Shown here: positions 9,583 to 17,765 of the stretch, in pieces
Layout: every line of letters begins with the position of its first letter
Numbering within the stretch: the stretch's first letter is position 1
Assembly (NCBI GenBank): GCA_000697335.1
Contig: JNEM01014390.1
Span: 1 to 17,765, forward strand
Direction: 5' to 3'
Origin: Conidiobolus incongruus B7586
Taxonomy: Eukaryota; Entomophthoromycota; Entomophthoromycetes; Entomophthorales; Conidiobolaceae
Length of the DNA stretch: 17,765 nucleotides
Program-made: the position numbers and the translations under genes
Notes under the pieces: generated by a model
What the model saw: only the letters and a program-made list of their open reading frames with translations
Databases searched by the model: none
Told to the model about the DNA's origin: nothing

Positions 9583-10678
9583 CTAATCGAAAAGATCCAA
9601 ACCCATATCGTCATCGGATTCTTCTTCGGGTTCAGCAGCGGCGGCAGCGGCAGCGGGGGCATCACCACCGGCAGCGGCAGCAGGAGCAGCAACAGCGAAG
9701 GCAGAGGGGTCAGCCAAGTAAGCCTTAACCTGTAAATGAGAAGATTAGTAATTGTTCAAATAGATAAGATAATTGTAAACAATGATATTTCAGGAAAAAA
9801 TTAGAGTGTATGATGTTTAAATGTTCACAACAAAATCATTGTTCACATATAAAGTATCATCATAAAAGTAAGTGTGAATAGTAAGTGAATATTACCTTTT
9901 CAGCGTAAGGGAAGGTGTAGTCGGTTTCGACAGAGACGGCCAAGACGTTCTTGTAGACGTTAACAAGGGAGTGAGGAACGGAGGCGACGGTGGGGTAGTC
10001 CAAAGCCAAGGAGATGGCGGCAATGGTGGAGGCACCAGACAAGAGGCGTTCGATCAAAGTGGATTCTTCGACGTCCAAGACGGAAGGAGGGAAGAGAGCA
10101 CCTTCGTCGTAGACTTGGAGGACATTCATACCGTAGGTGAAGGGGGAGATCTTCAACATGTTGAGCAAAGTAGCTTCGGAGGGACCGACACGAGTATCCT
10201 TCTTGATCAAGTGGACATCATTGATAATTTCAATGGAACCCTTGGTGATCTTGGTGGGAACACCTAAAGCTTGGAAGAAATTGGTCTTACCGGGTTCCAT
10301 ACCGGTGTTACCAGCGGGAATGGTGACATCGACGGGGGCAATAGCACCAGCCTTGGCGGGGGCAGCAACACGGTTGGCGGTGATCTTGTCACGGATTTCC
10401 TTTAAGTTTTCGTTGGTGAAAACGAAACCAATATTTCCTCTGATGAAAGGAAGCATCTTTTCGATTTCGGGAAGTTCAGGAAGGAAGTTCTTGAAAGCAC
10501 GACGGATCATGGTGTTCTTACCCATAAGAATGACAGCTTGGCCACGGAGAGAGACACGGATTTGGTGCAATTGGTTGGAACCGACATTGTCAACAGTGAC
10601 GATGAAGGCGGATTTGTAGTTTTCCAATAAATCACGGAGTTTGTTGAAGTAGTCAGCCTTTTTAGCTCCCTTTGACAT
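9583..10678 (-). CDS. RPP0: 60S acidic ribosomal protein P0 (uL10), two exons, 309 aa
   Basis: This is the base of the ribosomal GTPase stalk. It binds 25S rRNA, anchors P1/P2 dimers and helps recruit elongation factors. Exon 1 is 9896-10678 (261 codons) and exon 2 is 9583-9729 (48 codons plus stop), joined in phase 0 (…PYAEK / [13 protein letters not shown]…). The 309 residues compare with about 312 in yeast. The N-terminal uL10 domain is easily recognised ([41 protein letters not shown]), followed by the stalk-binding helices ([26 protein letters not shown]), an Ala-rich hinge and the invariant acidic tail [11 protein letters not shown] at 299-309. The start [11 protein letters not shown] is typical of the family. 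Codon use is strongly biased towards TTG, GGT and C-ending codons, as expected for high expression. The intron contains a C/D snoRNA. The gene looks intact. The only call left to infer is the exact promoter. Confidence 0.97.
9730..9895 (-). other. RPP0 intron, 166 nt
   Basis: The donor is AAG|GTAATA and the acceptor is TTTACAG|GTT, giving exact continuity of the P0 protein. At 166 nt it is about three times the length of the three introns in the GDP-mannose pyrophosphorylase gene (49-58 nt). The extra length is explained by the C/D snoRNA at about 9785-9868. The snoRNA leaves about 27 nt to the donor and about 55 nt to the acceptor, room for independent splicing signals. Confidence 0.93.
9785..9868 (-). 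ncRNA. Intronic box C/D snoRNA, snR53/U36-type 18S guide
   Basis: Within the RPP0 intron, in the sense direction, lie box C ATGATGA (9857-9863) and box D CTGA (9790-9793), 74 nt end to end, the normal C/D size. The 16 nt directly before box D (9794-9809) are the reverse complement of GAAAAAATTAGAGTGT. From memory this segment is near-universal in eukaryotic 18S rRNA. By the D+5 rule the guided residue is the A pairing with position 9798, which matches the A methylated by yeast snR53 (Am796) and human U36 (Am668). Box C' and D' are not clear, and the terminal stem is short and imperfect (two A-U pairs next to the boxes), so the exact ends are approximate. Release by intron debranching and trimming is inferred from other intronic snoRNAs. 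Confidence 0.85.
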
Positions 10679-11430
10679 CTTGTATATAATTCAGTAAGTA
10701 GTGTTCAAGGGGTTTCCCTATAGGTTTAAAGTCTAAAAGTTCAAAACTTTGATTAATAATAGATCTTGTAACATTTATAATATTATAATATATCATTGTT
10801 GACATATATTCACTTTTTGATAGTATAATGGATGTCTTTGGATATATGTTTCAATGATATTATTATTTGCAGCTTTACGCACCTTGTTATTAGCTAACAG
10901 AGGGAAAGATATTTTCTACATACATCGTTTATTAAAATAATACATCATCCCACAATTTGAATATCAAAACATTTTAATTAATGGGAAAATTCACACTATT
11001 CAGGAGATCCTTTAAACACAAAACTCCATATCTTTATCACAATGTCCAATTTTACGTAATCTAAAAGTTATTCTTAATTTAATTATACATTGACTTGTAT
11101 TCTTTTAATTAAATATTAATTTTCTCTAATATCTTGAACAAATTTGATCTTATTTATTATGAAAATTTGACAATTTTTGAAAAAAAATTATCAACTTTAA
11201 TAACATACAATTTGTCAAATATCATTATTAAATGTTTATTTATTGTTGATAATGCTTATTTGTTAATATTATGAGATTTACATTAATCCATATTATTTAT
11301 GAACAATTTATTCATTTTAATAATTAGATATATATTTATATTATAATTAAAGATTCAATATTAGATCTAGATCATGCTATTGAAAAAGCTGTTAAAATAG
11401 TTATTGAGTAAAATTTATTACGAATTATAA
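10679..11430. other. P0 promoter region and spacer
   Basis: About 750 bases between RPP0 and the small-peptide gene, both read leftwards, so it holds the RPP0 promoter and the 3' end of the peptide gene. Just upstream of RPP0, at 10708-10728, is the near-palindromic patch AAACC-TATA-GGGAAAC followed by CCC in the RPP0 sense. This is a plausible regulatory element because it is unusually GC-rich for the spacer. A 27-codon frame at 10981-11064 is too weak to call. Confidence 0.5.
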
Positions 11431-11568
11431 TTAATGTTCACCGCGGAGAACAAATATTTGTGAATCGGCAGTCCTAAGGAATTCAGGTTCTTGCTTAGCA
11501 GGAGTTACGGCAGGAATGGCGAATAAAGGTAATAAAAAAGCAGTAGCAATTAAAATATTCTTCAACAT
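11431..11568 (-). CDS. Small secreted peptide precursor, 45 aa
   Basis: An uninterrupted 45-codon frame starts at ATG (11566-11568, A at -3): MLKNILIATAFLLPLFAIPA then VTPAKQEPEFLRTADSQIFV and LRGEH. Residues 1-20 are a textbook signal peptide: Lys3, a hydrophobic core at 5-18 and probable cleavage after Ala20. The mature peptide would be about 25 residues, without cysteines or dibasic processing sites. GC is clearly higher than in the flanks, roughly 40 percent, supporting real coding. Family and function are unknown. It may be a secreted peptide in its own right, or the signal exon of a larger gene whose rest I cannot find. A 53 nt GTGAAC…AACAG segment (11389-11441) could be spliced, but would only change the tail to LRAFSIA. 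The gene is read towards RPP0, 750 bases away, and has no evident shared function. Confidence 0.55.
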   Translation of the reverse strand: MLKNILIATAFLLPLFAIPAVTPAKQEPEFLRTADSQIFVLRGEH

Positions 11569-14500
11569 TCTGTATATTGTGAATTAAAAATTAAAATCAG
11601 TTCATTGAACAATTCCATCTTTTAAATCATTTCACTTATTATTAATTTTAATTAGACTGCGCAAATTTCATTCAAGTTTAACATTCAATTATTATAAACT
11701 TGAAAACAATAATTTTCTACGCCAAGCATAAAATACTAATTAATAAAAATAATTTAATATGTGGTAATATTATTACCTTCATTAAACATCAACTGCGAGT
11801 TGATATTAGAATTCTCTTTTACCAATATATTATTACAACTTTTATTAACTCTAATTATTTGGTTAGATAAAAGATTAAAAACTCATGATATACTTGCCTC
11901 TCTGAAAAGTTTTCCCCTACTTTCACGTTTTTGAATAATTAACTAATTAACTAATCAACTCATAAATTATTAATGATATTGATAATTCCAATATCATTAA
12001 TATCAAAAAACTTCCTAACTGATAATTAGTGATATAATACTAAATCCAATTCAATACTTATTCTTCCATGAAGTATATAATATATTTGAACAACAATGCC
12101 TTTATATATCCTACTTCACCTACAATTTAAATTGCTTTTGTAGAATTGGAAACAATTTTCAGAATAACTTAATATTTTTTCTTGTTTATGGTTTGAGTTT
12201 TAATTCTTTGAAAATAATATTTCAAAACAAAACTATGATTATTATTTACCAGATATGATTTTATTTAGATCAGTAATTTTATTAATACAATTATTAAATA
12301 TCATAAGTATTATACTTGAATTCTAGTTTAATTTTGATTCATTATAATAAAATCATCAATAAAAATTCAAAGTCGAAAAATTATACTGATATTTGTTTTA
12401 TATATGCAGAAGTTTTCATAGTCTCTAGTCTTCATATTTTTGAATCATTTTTAGTATATTGATCACAATTTCTTGATTCATTATATTTGATATTACATGA
12501 ACTAAACTATTTTAATATCTTCAAAACTTCCAAATTAACATTTGATTAAAATATTAAATTCCAACTGATATATATATAAATATATATATATTTTAAAGTT
12601 TCAACTTGTTTCTAGATTCTAATAATGTTAATAAATTCGATTTTTAATTTCTTATATAGATTATATAATATCGTTACTCTGATTGTAACATATTTCGTTA
12701 TTTTCTTGAAATTTTAATTCATAACTTGATAAATTGATTTTAATAATTTACATTTGGGGAGCTATAATATAAGTAAATAATAGTATTAAATATTAAAGGC
12801 ATCTTAATAATTTCAAAATTTCAAAATAAAAAACCATTATTAGAAAAATATATCAATCTTTATCCTAAAAACTACACTATTAATAATTATAATCATTTAA
12901 TAAATAATTTAATTATTTGATATATAATCCTTTGTTATTAATTAAAATATTAGATAAGGAATATATATTTTTTATAATTGCAAGTAAAGAGAAATATTCA
13001 AAATGTCAGTGAAGTTTGTCAAGTCCTAAACTATTATTAAATACATCTTCTAATTATTTAAGTATAATTTTATTTAAGTATATATATATTTGTACACTAT
13101 TTCTACTTTTTCACCATTTTTGATATTTTTTGTTTAACTATTAGTTTTAGGATGAAATCTAAATAATATTAGTGATTTGAGTATATAACATACTATATAA
13201 GTTACCTTTTAATAATAATTTGAATATATACACTGAATTCAACTTAATACACATTTTATTAAGAAAGATACATATAATACATTATTACAATCGTTTCTCT
13301 GTTTTATATTTTTTTTTTCAGCTTAATTTCAATCTATAAATTAGATGGGAAAGTTGAGAGAGATTAGAATAGGATAGAAAATAAATATAAATATTATTCT
13401 AATAGTTTAAATATTTTTATATTAAAATTTAATCATAAATTATAAAGGCTCAATATCCTGATGATTGTCGTTTATATATATAAAATACAAATTGACAAAT
13501 TATATATAGGATGATTAAGTACATAATATTATAATATATATTTCAATAAACATAAAATCTTTTATGATTTATAATTTATCTTATTATTCAATATTAATTG
13601 AAATTTGTTAATGTTTAGTAAAAAGTTGAGATTATTAATTGTTGTTAGTAATTAACAAATACCTATTGAATTTCAACCTATATCAATTATATGGAAAATA
13701 GGGTTTTGCCTTCAAAGTAATAACAATATGAACCAATATCAATTAATTAAAAATATATTAATGATTTCTGATTATTCAAATAAATAATAAATAATAATGA
13801 TAATAAAAATAATAGTAAAAATACTATTATATGATCATGAATTATTCACTATATATTAATATATATTAGTTAGATAATTATTTTATTAATTATTACTTAA
13901 AATGATGTCATGAAATATTGATATAAATATCATAGTATTCAAATATTTTAGTCCAAAAATGTATTTATATTTTCATTGACCAAGTTAACTTATTCTACTC
14001 TGTTGGTAACAATAATAGTTATATTTCATATGACCTCAAGAATTAACCAAGTACTTTTAATTTTTAACAAAAATAGTTTATTATTAACACATTAATATTA
14101 ATTAAAAGTGAATTTTATCATTTTAATTGCATATATAAGCTTGAAAAAATCAATTTTTTAATCCAAATCTTTAAGTAATAACAATATTTTGAAGAGTCGT
14201 GAAATTTTAATATAAATAATACCAGATAAGATTTTATAAACATATGTCAAATTAACCCTACTTAAATTTAAATGAATATATAATCAATATTATCGAAAAA
14301 ATTACCAATAAATAATATTACAATGTTTAATATGTAATTTATCATATTTTTTAATCATATTTAACTGAAATATACTGAGCATTAATTGTTAAAAATACCT
14401 TTATATTTAATTTCCTATTTTAATGATGTCATAAATTTAAGTATCTTTCATATTCTAATAATTTAATTATCCACTTTTAGGAATCTTAAACTTTTAATAT

Positions 14501-15603
14501 TGGTCCAATCAGCTCCTTACAAATTCAAATATCACTCAATAAATATTTCTGGTGTAACTTATATTATCACAATCTAATAATAAATCTATGGAAAAAGGTT
14601 ATGGATATGAAAAACATTATTTCTTTAATAATCTATTTATTTATAAATGGATTCCAACATAATATTTATTTCAATATTCATTATAGTAACTATATTTTGA
14701 TTATTATATATTGAAATTTAAAGGGATAAGAAATATGATATTTACTTTAAATCTTAATAATATTATGATATATTCTGAAATATTGAAAGCTGTAATATTA
14801 TGATAAATTGTGGAAATATTATATATAAATTCTAATGGAAAGGTAAGTGTATTATATTATTTTTAAACTATATCATCATTATTATAAAATACCTTGAAAA
14901 TATTAAAAGCTATTTTTATATTTGAATAGTTATATTCTATTATTTTATAAATATACTTGACTTGGATATATATAAAATAAGCTTAAAAAATGTGAATGAT
15001 TTTTAATTGTAATAAATAAAATGATGTTGATTGTAATATAAAATATTATGAATACATTTGTTAAACATAAATATTTGATTTTAATATTGATAATTAAGAT
15101 GTTTGTTGATAATATTAATGCATTGGAATTAAATAAAATAGTTAAATTTTACTTTAACTTTGTTAATATAAAATAAAACATACTTCATGGTGATAGTATT
15201 GAATTATTCAAAAGTCATTGAATTCAAAATAAATAATACAAGGCATTTAATGAGTTGAATAAATATTAAGTGAAAATTGATAATATTTTCCAAGCAGTTA
15301 AATATTAATTAATTGAGTTTTGTTTATCAAATTATATGTTTAAATCAGCTCAAAATACAAAAATATTGAATTCTTAATTTAGGCAATTTATGATATATTG
15401 AACACTATAGATATAATAAGTGTTATAAAAAATAATTTAAATCAAAATTAGTAAATATAATTCATTTTATTCAGGTTATTATTACGAAATGAATGAAAAA
15501 TATTTGATAATATATATTTACTTTTATATTAAATTAATGTATTAAGTCGTGAGGATATAATATAATATAGCGTGGAATATACCAGTATATCGAATGAATA
15601 GTT
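11569..15603. other. 4 kb AT-rich gene desert
   Basis: No gene-quality open frame, tRNA or snRNA is visible on either strand. The first 400 bases are less extreme in composition and probably include the promoter of the 45-residue peptide gene. Beyond about 12000 the sequence is nearly all A/T with short self-complementary runs. The last 100 bases hold the 3' untranslated region of the GDP-mannose pyrophosphorylase gene. Confidence 0.7.
11968..12002. repeat. Perfect inverted repeat, 14-bp arms and 7-nt loop
   Basis: The left arm TATTAATGATATTG (11968-11981) and the right arm CAATATCATTAATA (11989-12002) are exact reverse complements around ATAATTC. The pairing stops at both outer edges. It lies about 400 bases upstream of the small-peptide gene. 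It may be a protein-binding palindrome, a small hairpin, or the remains of a palindromic miniature element. In this composition chance is not excluded. Confidence 0.8.
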
Positions 15604-16859
15604 TTACATGATAATTTGAGGCTCAGTGATATTATCGGAAATGGACTTGTGAGGTAAGATACGTCCTCCATTGATAAAGATTTCATCCTTAACATTGACA
15701 TCTTCTCCTAAGACAGTGACACCTTCAAGACGGCACCATCTGCCAACCGTACTGTGCCATCCGACAATGGATGAGTATACCCAGCTGTGGTCCTTGACAC
15801 GGGATCCTTCTAAAAGTACACAACGTTGGAGTCTGACACCATCGCCAACGACGACGTTGGGGCCAATGGTGACGTTGGGACCAATTCGGCAGTTCTTACC
15901 AATCTTAGCTGAGGGGTCAATCATGACGTTGCCACCAACAACGTAGTCTTCAGTGGTGGGTACCAAGGCTTCGGGAGTCTTTCTGGCGAGACTGGAGAGA
16001 TATAAGCATGTACCAGTAAGGAAGTCTTTGGGTTGACCAACGTCCATCCAGAAGCCTTCCAATTCGAAGGAGTGCAATTGGCGATCCTTGGCCATAGCAG
16101 GGAAGGTTTCCTTTTCAATGGAGGTGGGCTTCAATTCGATGCGGTTCAAGACGCTAGGGTTGAAGACATAGATACCAGCGTTAATCTTGTTGCTAACAAA
16201 GACAGAGGGTTTTTCGACAAATTTCTCAATCACAGTAGTGTCAGGATAATTGACAACAACACCATATTTGGAAGGTTCTTCAACTTTAGTAACAACGATT
16301 GTACCTTCATTGCCGTGGGCATAATGGAAATCTCTGAGCTTTTCGAAGGGGAACTCGCAAATAACGTCACTATTCAAAACAAAGAAAGGAGAATCATCTT
16401 GGCCAAGAATTTTGCTAGCTAAAGCAAGGGGACCAGCTATTCAAAAATAACTTTAATACCATATGAAGTAATCCTGTATAGGTATAAGACTTACCAGTTC
16501 CCAAAGGCTCAGTTTCAACAGAGAAAGTAATTCTAATATTGTATTCTTTTTCATATTTCTCTAAAACTGAGACCATAGTTTCAGGACGATAGTTAACAGC
16601 AAGAACGACGTCAGTAACACCAGCCTAATTGAAAAGAATGATCTAAGTACAAGGATGTGATTAAATACTGAATGTGTTTACCTTGACCAAACCTTCGATT
16701 TGATGAAGGATCATAGGCTTGTTAGCAAATTGAACTAAAGGTTTGGGAAGAGATAAGGTCAAAGGTCTCAAACGAGTACCAAAACCTATATAGTGGTTTA
16801 GAAGTGGGCTTAGTATGGCATATGGATTGATTACCTCCAACTAAAATCAAAGCTTTCAT
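15604..16859 (-). CDS. GDP-mannose pyrophosphorylase, four exons, 363 aa
   Basis: This enzyme makes GDP-mannose from mannose-1-phosphate and GTP in the cytosol, the donor for wall mannan, N- and O-glycans and GPI anchors. It is the homologue of yeast PSA1/MPG1. The exons are 16835-16859, 16682-16785, 16495-16624 and 15604-16436. Joined, they give 363 residues, against 361 in yeast. The nucleotidyltransferase domain opens with MKALILVGG and [10 protein letters not shown] (8-18) and Lys23. FVLNSDV at 105-111 carries the metal-binding Asp110. Further landmarks are [10 protein letters not shown] (139-148), FVEKP (159-163), NAGIY (172-176) and [12 protein letters not shown] (215-226). Residues about 252-321 are hexapeptide repeats of a left-handed beta-helix, and the C-terminus ISDN…IIM is family-typical. 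All splice junctions are GT-AG and keep the frame. Nothing appears broken. Confidence 0.96.
16437..16494 (-). other. GDP-mannose pyrophosphorylase intron 3, 58 nt
   Basis: The donor ACTG|GTAAGT and acceptor GAATAG|CTGG give phase 1 joining within the Ala codon of …EPLGT-A-GPLAL…. The exact conservation of the flanking protein sequence confirms it. Confidence 0.93.
16625..16681 (-). other. GDP-mannose pyrophosphorylase intron 2, 57 nt
   Basis: The donor CAAG|GTAAAC and acceptor CAATTAG|GCTG give phase 0 joining between …IEGLVK and [10 protein letters not shown]…, as expected for the family. Confidence 0.93.
16786..16834 (-). other. GDP-mannose pyrophosphorylase intron 1, 49 nt
   Basis: The donor GGAG|GTAATC and acceptor ATATAG|GTTTT join in phase 1 inside Gly9 of the nucleotide-binding loop ([11 protein letters not shown]). 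ATACTAAG in the middle resembles the fungal branch point TACTAAC. The first exon carries only 25 coding bases, so the start codon is invisible to a simple ORF search. Confidence 0.93.
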
Positions 16860-16924
16860 TATAGATATAGGAAGTGTGTTAAATCAAGAGATGTGCGATG
16901 AGTGGTGACAAAGGAAGATGAGGG

Positions 16925-16932
16925 TATTTAAA
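16925..16932 (-). promoter_or_regulatory. TATA-like element of GDP-mannose pyrophosphorylase
   Basis: TTTAAATA in the gene sense lies 66-73 bases before the ATG at 16859, nearly the same spacing as the TATA box of the secreted-protein gene. The intervening 65 bases are GC-richer than the genome spacer and suit a short leader. Confidence 0.45.
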
Positions 16933-16963
16933 CATTATTCAAAACCTTGCCAACAGTGATTCA

Positions 16964-17140
16964 CCAATGTGTCTCATTAATGTTTTCTCAAAATAGCCAA
17001 TAATCGTTCATGGCAAACATCATCACTTTCTCAAGCAAAAATTAGACCAGAAATCTAAATTCAGAATTTGATTCAGTTATGAATAAAAATAGACTGTTAA
17101 TTCATATCTAGAAATTTGATCGATAAAAGCCAACCAATCA
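16964..17140. promoter_or_regulatory. Three CCAAT boxes upstream of GDP-mannose pyrophosphorylase
   Basis: CCAAT occurs on the plus strand at 16964-16968, 16997-17001 and, in the fuller form CCAATCA, at 17134-17140. That is about 105, 138 and 275 bases upstream of the ATG of the minus-strand gene. CCAAT, in either orientation, is the site of the heterotrimeric HAP/NF-Y factor in fungi. Three in one promoter is more than expected from such C-poor DNA, but binding is inferred. Confidence 0.4.
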
Positions 17141-17765
17141 GAGACAAATGATAGTGCCCATACTCTCAATGGAAAACTTATGTATCTTAATAATTGTAGG
17201 ACTTGAAGAGATAATAATTTAACACAATATCCTGTTAGAGTATAAATAATTAGAAAAATACTCAGTTGCAACTTGTATCTGGTTTATTCATAATGTTTGT
17301 TATTTTTAAAACACATTCATTAATTCATTAATTTAATCACCAGTTTCAATATTGCCATTGTGTTTATGCTTTCACAATACATAAATTTTTGTTACATTTT
17401 AAATATAAATCATCACAAGTGTTTAATTTAGGTTTCAAATATTAAATTGTACTATGATTTTATCTTGTGATTGGTTATAACTTGTTATAATATTTTTGTA
17501 TGACTTAAATTTTATAGTCAAATTTACTTAATTATCAAAGTAACAAAAATTTAGTTGTTTTTGAATATTTAATATAAGATCATTAGTATACTTTTAGATA
17601 ATAAATTAATTATAAATTATAAAAAACTTTCTAAAAATATTTAAATATAAATTATTTATAATGATTTTTAATTTTGTAAGAAATTTATATTTTGAAAAAT
17701 AATTATAAAAATAATATTAATTAAACTAATAAATATGCTATTTTTATATTATTGAATATCTTTTT
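17141..17765. other. AT-rich intergenic region to the window edge
   Basis: The part before about 17280 is moderately AT-rich and may still belong to the promoter region of GDP-mannose pyrophosphorylase. The rest is nearly pure A/T. A 64-codon minus-strand open stretch near 17077-17271 contains no ATG and shows no family feature. I see no divergent gene start. Confidence 0.6.

Noticed and set aside
9971-10619. Two plus-strand open frames antisense to RPP0
   Set aside because: They mirror the biased codons of a highly expressed gene and have no features of their own.
10981-11064. 27-codon plus-strand frame beginning MGKFTLFRRSF
   Set aside because: It is short, lies in the spacer between RPP0 and the peptide gene, has no signal peptide or known match, and the opposite strand is equally open.
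13002-13028. ATG frame of eight codons with good start context in the desert
   Set aside because: No continuing exon with plausible splice sites could be found; most likely chance.
15671-16422. Open frames antisense to, and in other frames of, GDP-mannose pyrophosphorylase
   Set aside because: They are shadows of the conserved coding sequence; translations are low-complexity or featureless.
17077-17271. 64-codon open stretch on the minus strand rich in hydrophobic residues
   Set aside because: It contains no ATG, begins only at a TTG, has no recognisable domain, and lies upstream of the GDP-mannose pyrophosphorylase promoter region. Probably a chance open stretch.

Overview
The window looks like nuclear DNA of an early-diverging fungus with a very AT-rich genome. 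Genes are GC-richer islands in intergenic DNA that is almost entirely A and T. Three signs point to a fungus: a fungal-type ribosomal stalk protein P0, a fungal-type GDP-mannose pyrophosphorylase with 49-58 nt spliceosomal introns, and A/T-heavy spacers of up to about 4 kb. I cannot name the lineage; Zoopagomycota, Glomeromycotina or a similar AT-rich group would fit.

Layout from left to right. A plus-strand gene (1584-2237) encodes a 217-residue Asn/Ser-rich protein I do not recognise. A second plus-strand gene (4615-5268) encodes a secreted 12-cysteine protein behind a clear TATA box. A 3.2 kb spacer with an (AT)21 tract leads to a patch at about 8515-9345 that looks like decayed coding DNA. 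RPP0 (9583-10678, minus) follows. Its single 166 nt intron carries a box C/D snoRNA whose 16 nt guide matches a conserved 18S rRNA segment, the target of yeast snR53 and human U36. Upstream is a small minus-strand ORF for a 45-residue secreted peptide (11431-11568). About 4 kb of AT-rich DNA with a perfect 14-bp hairpin separates this from the four-exon GDP-mannose pyrophosphorylase gene (15604-16859, minus), which has a TATA-like element and three CCAAT boxes upstream.

The genes do not form a pathway or operon. The functional link visible here is ribosome-centred: one transcript makes both the stalk protein P0 and, from its intron, a guide RNA for modifying 18S rRNA. GDP-mannose pyrophosphorylase supplies GDP-mannose for cell-wall mannan and protein glycosylation.

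The most rewarding points are the intronic snoRNA, the short secreted peptide gene, the alternative spliced start of the first gene, and the unidentified coding-like relic. I found no CRISPR array, tRNA, rRNA or intact mobile element.
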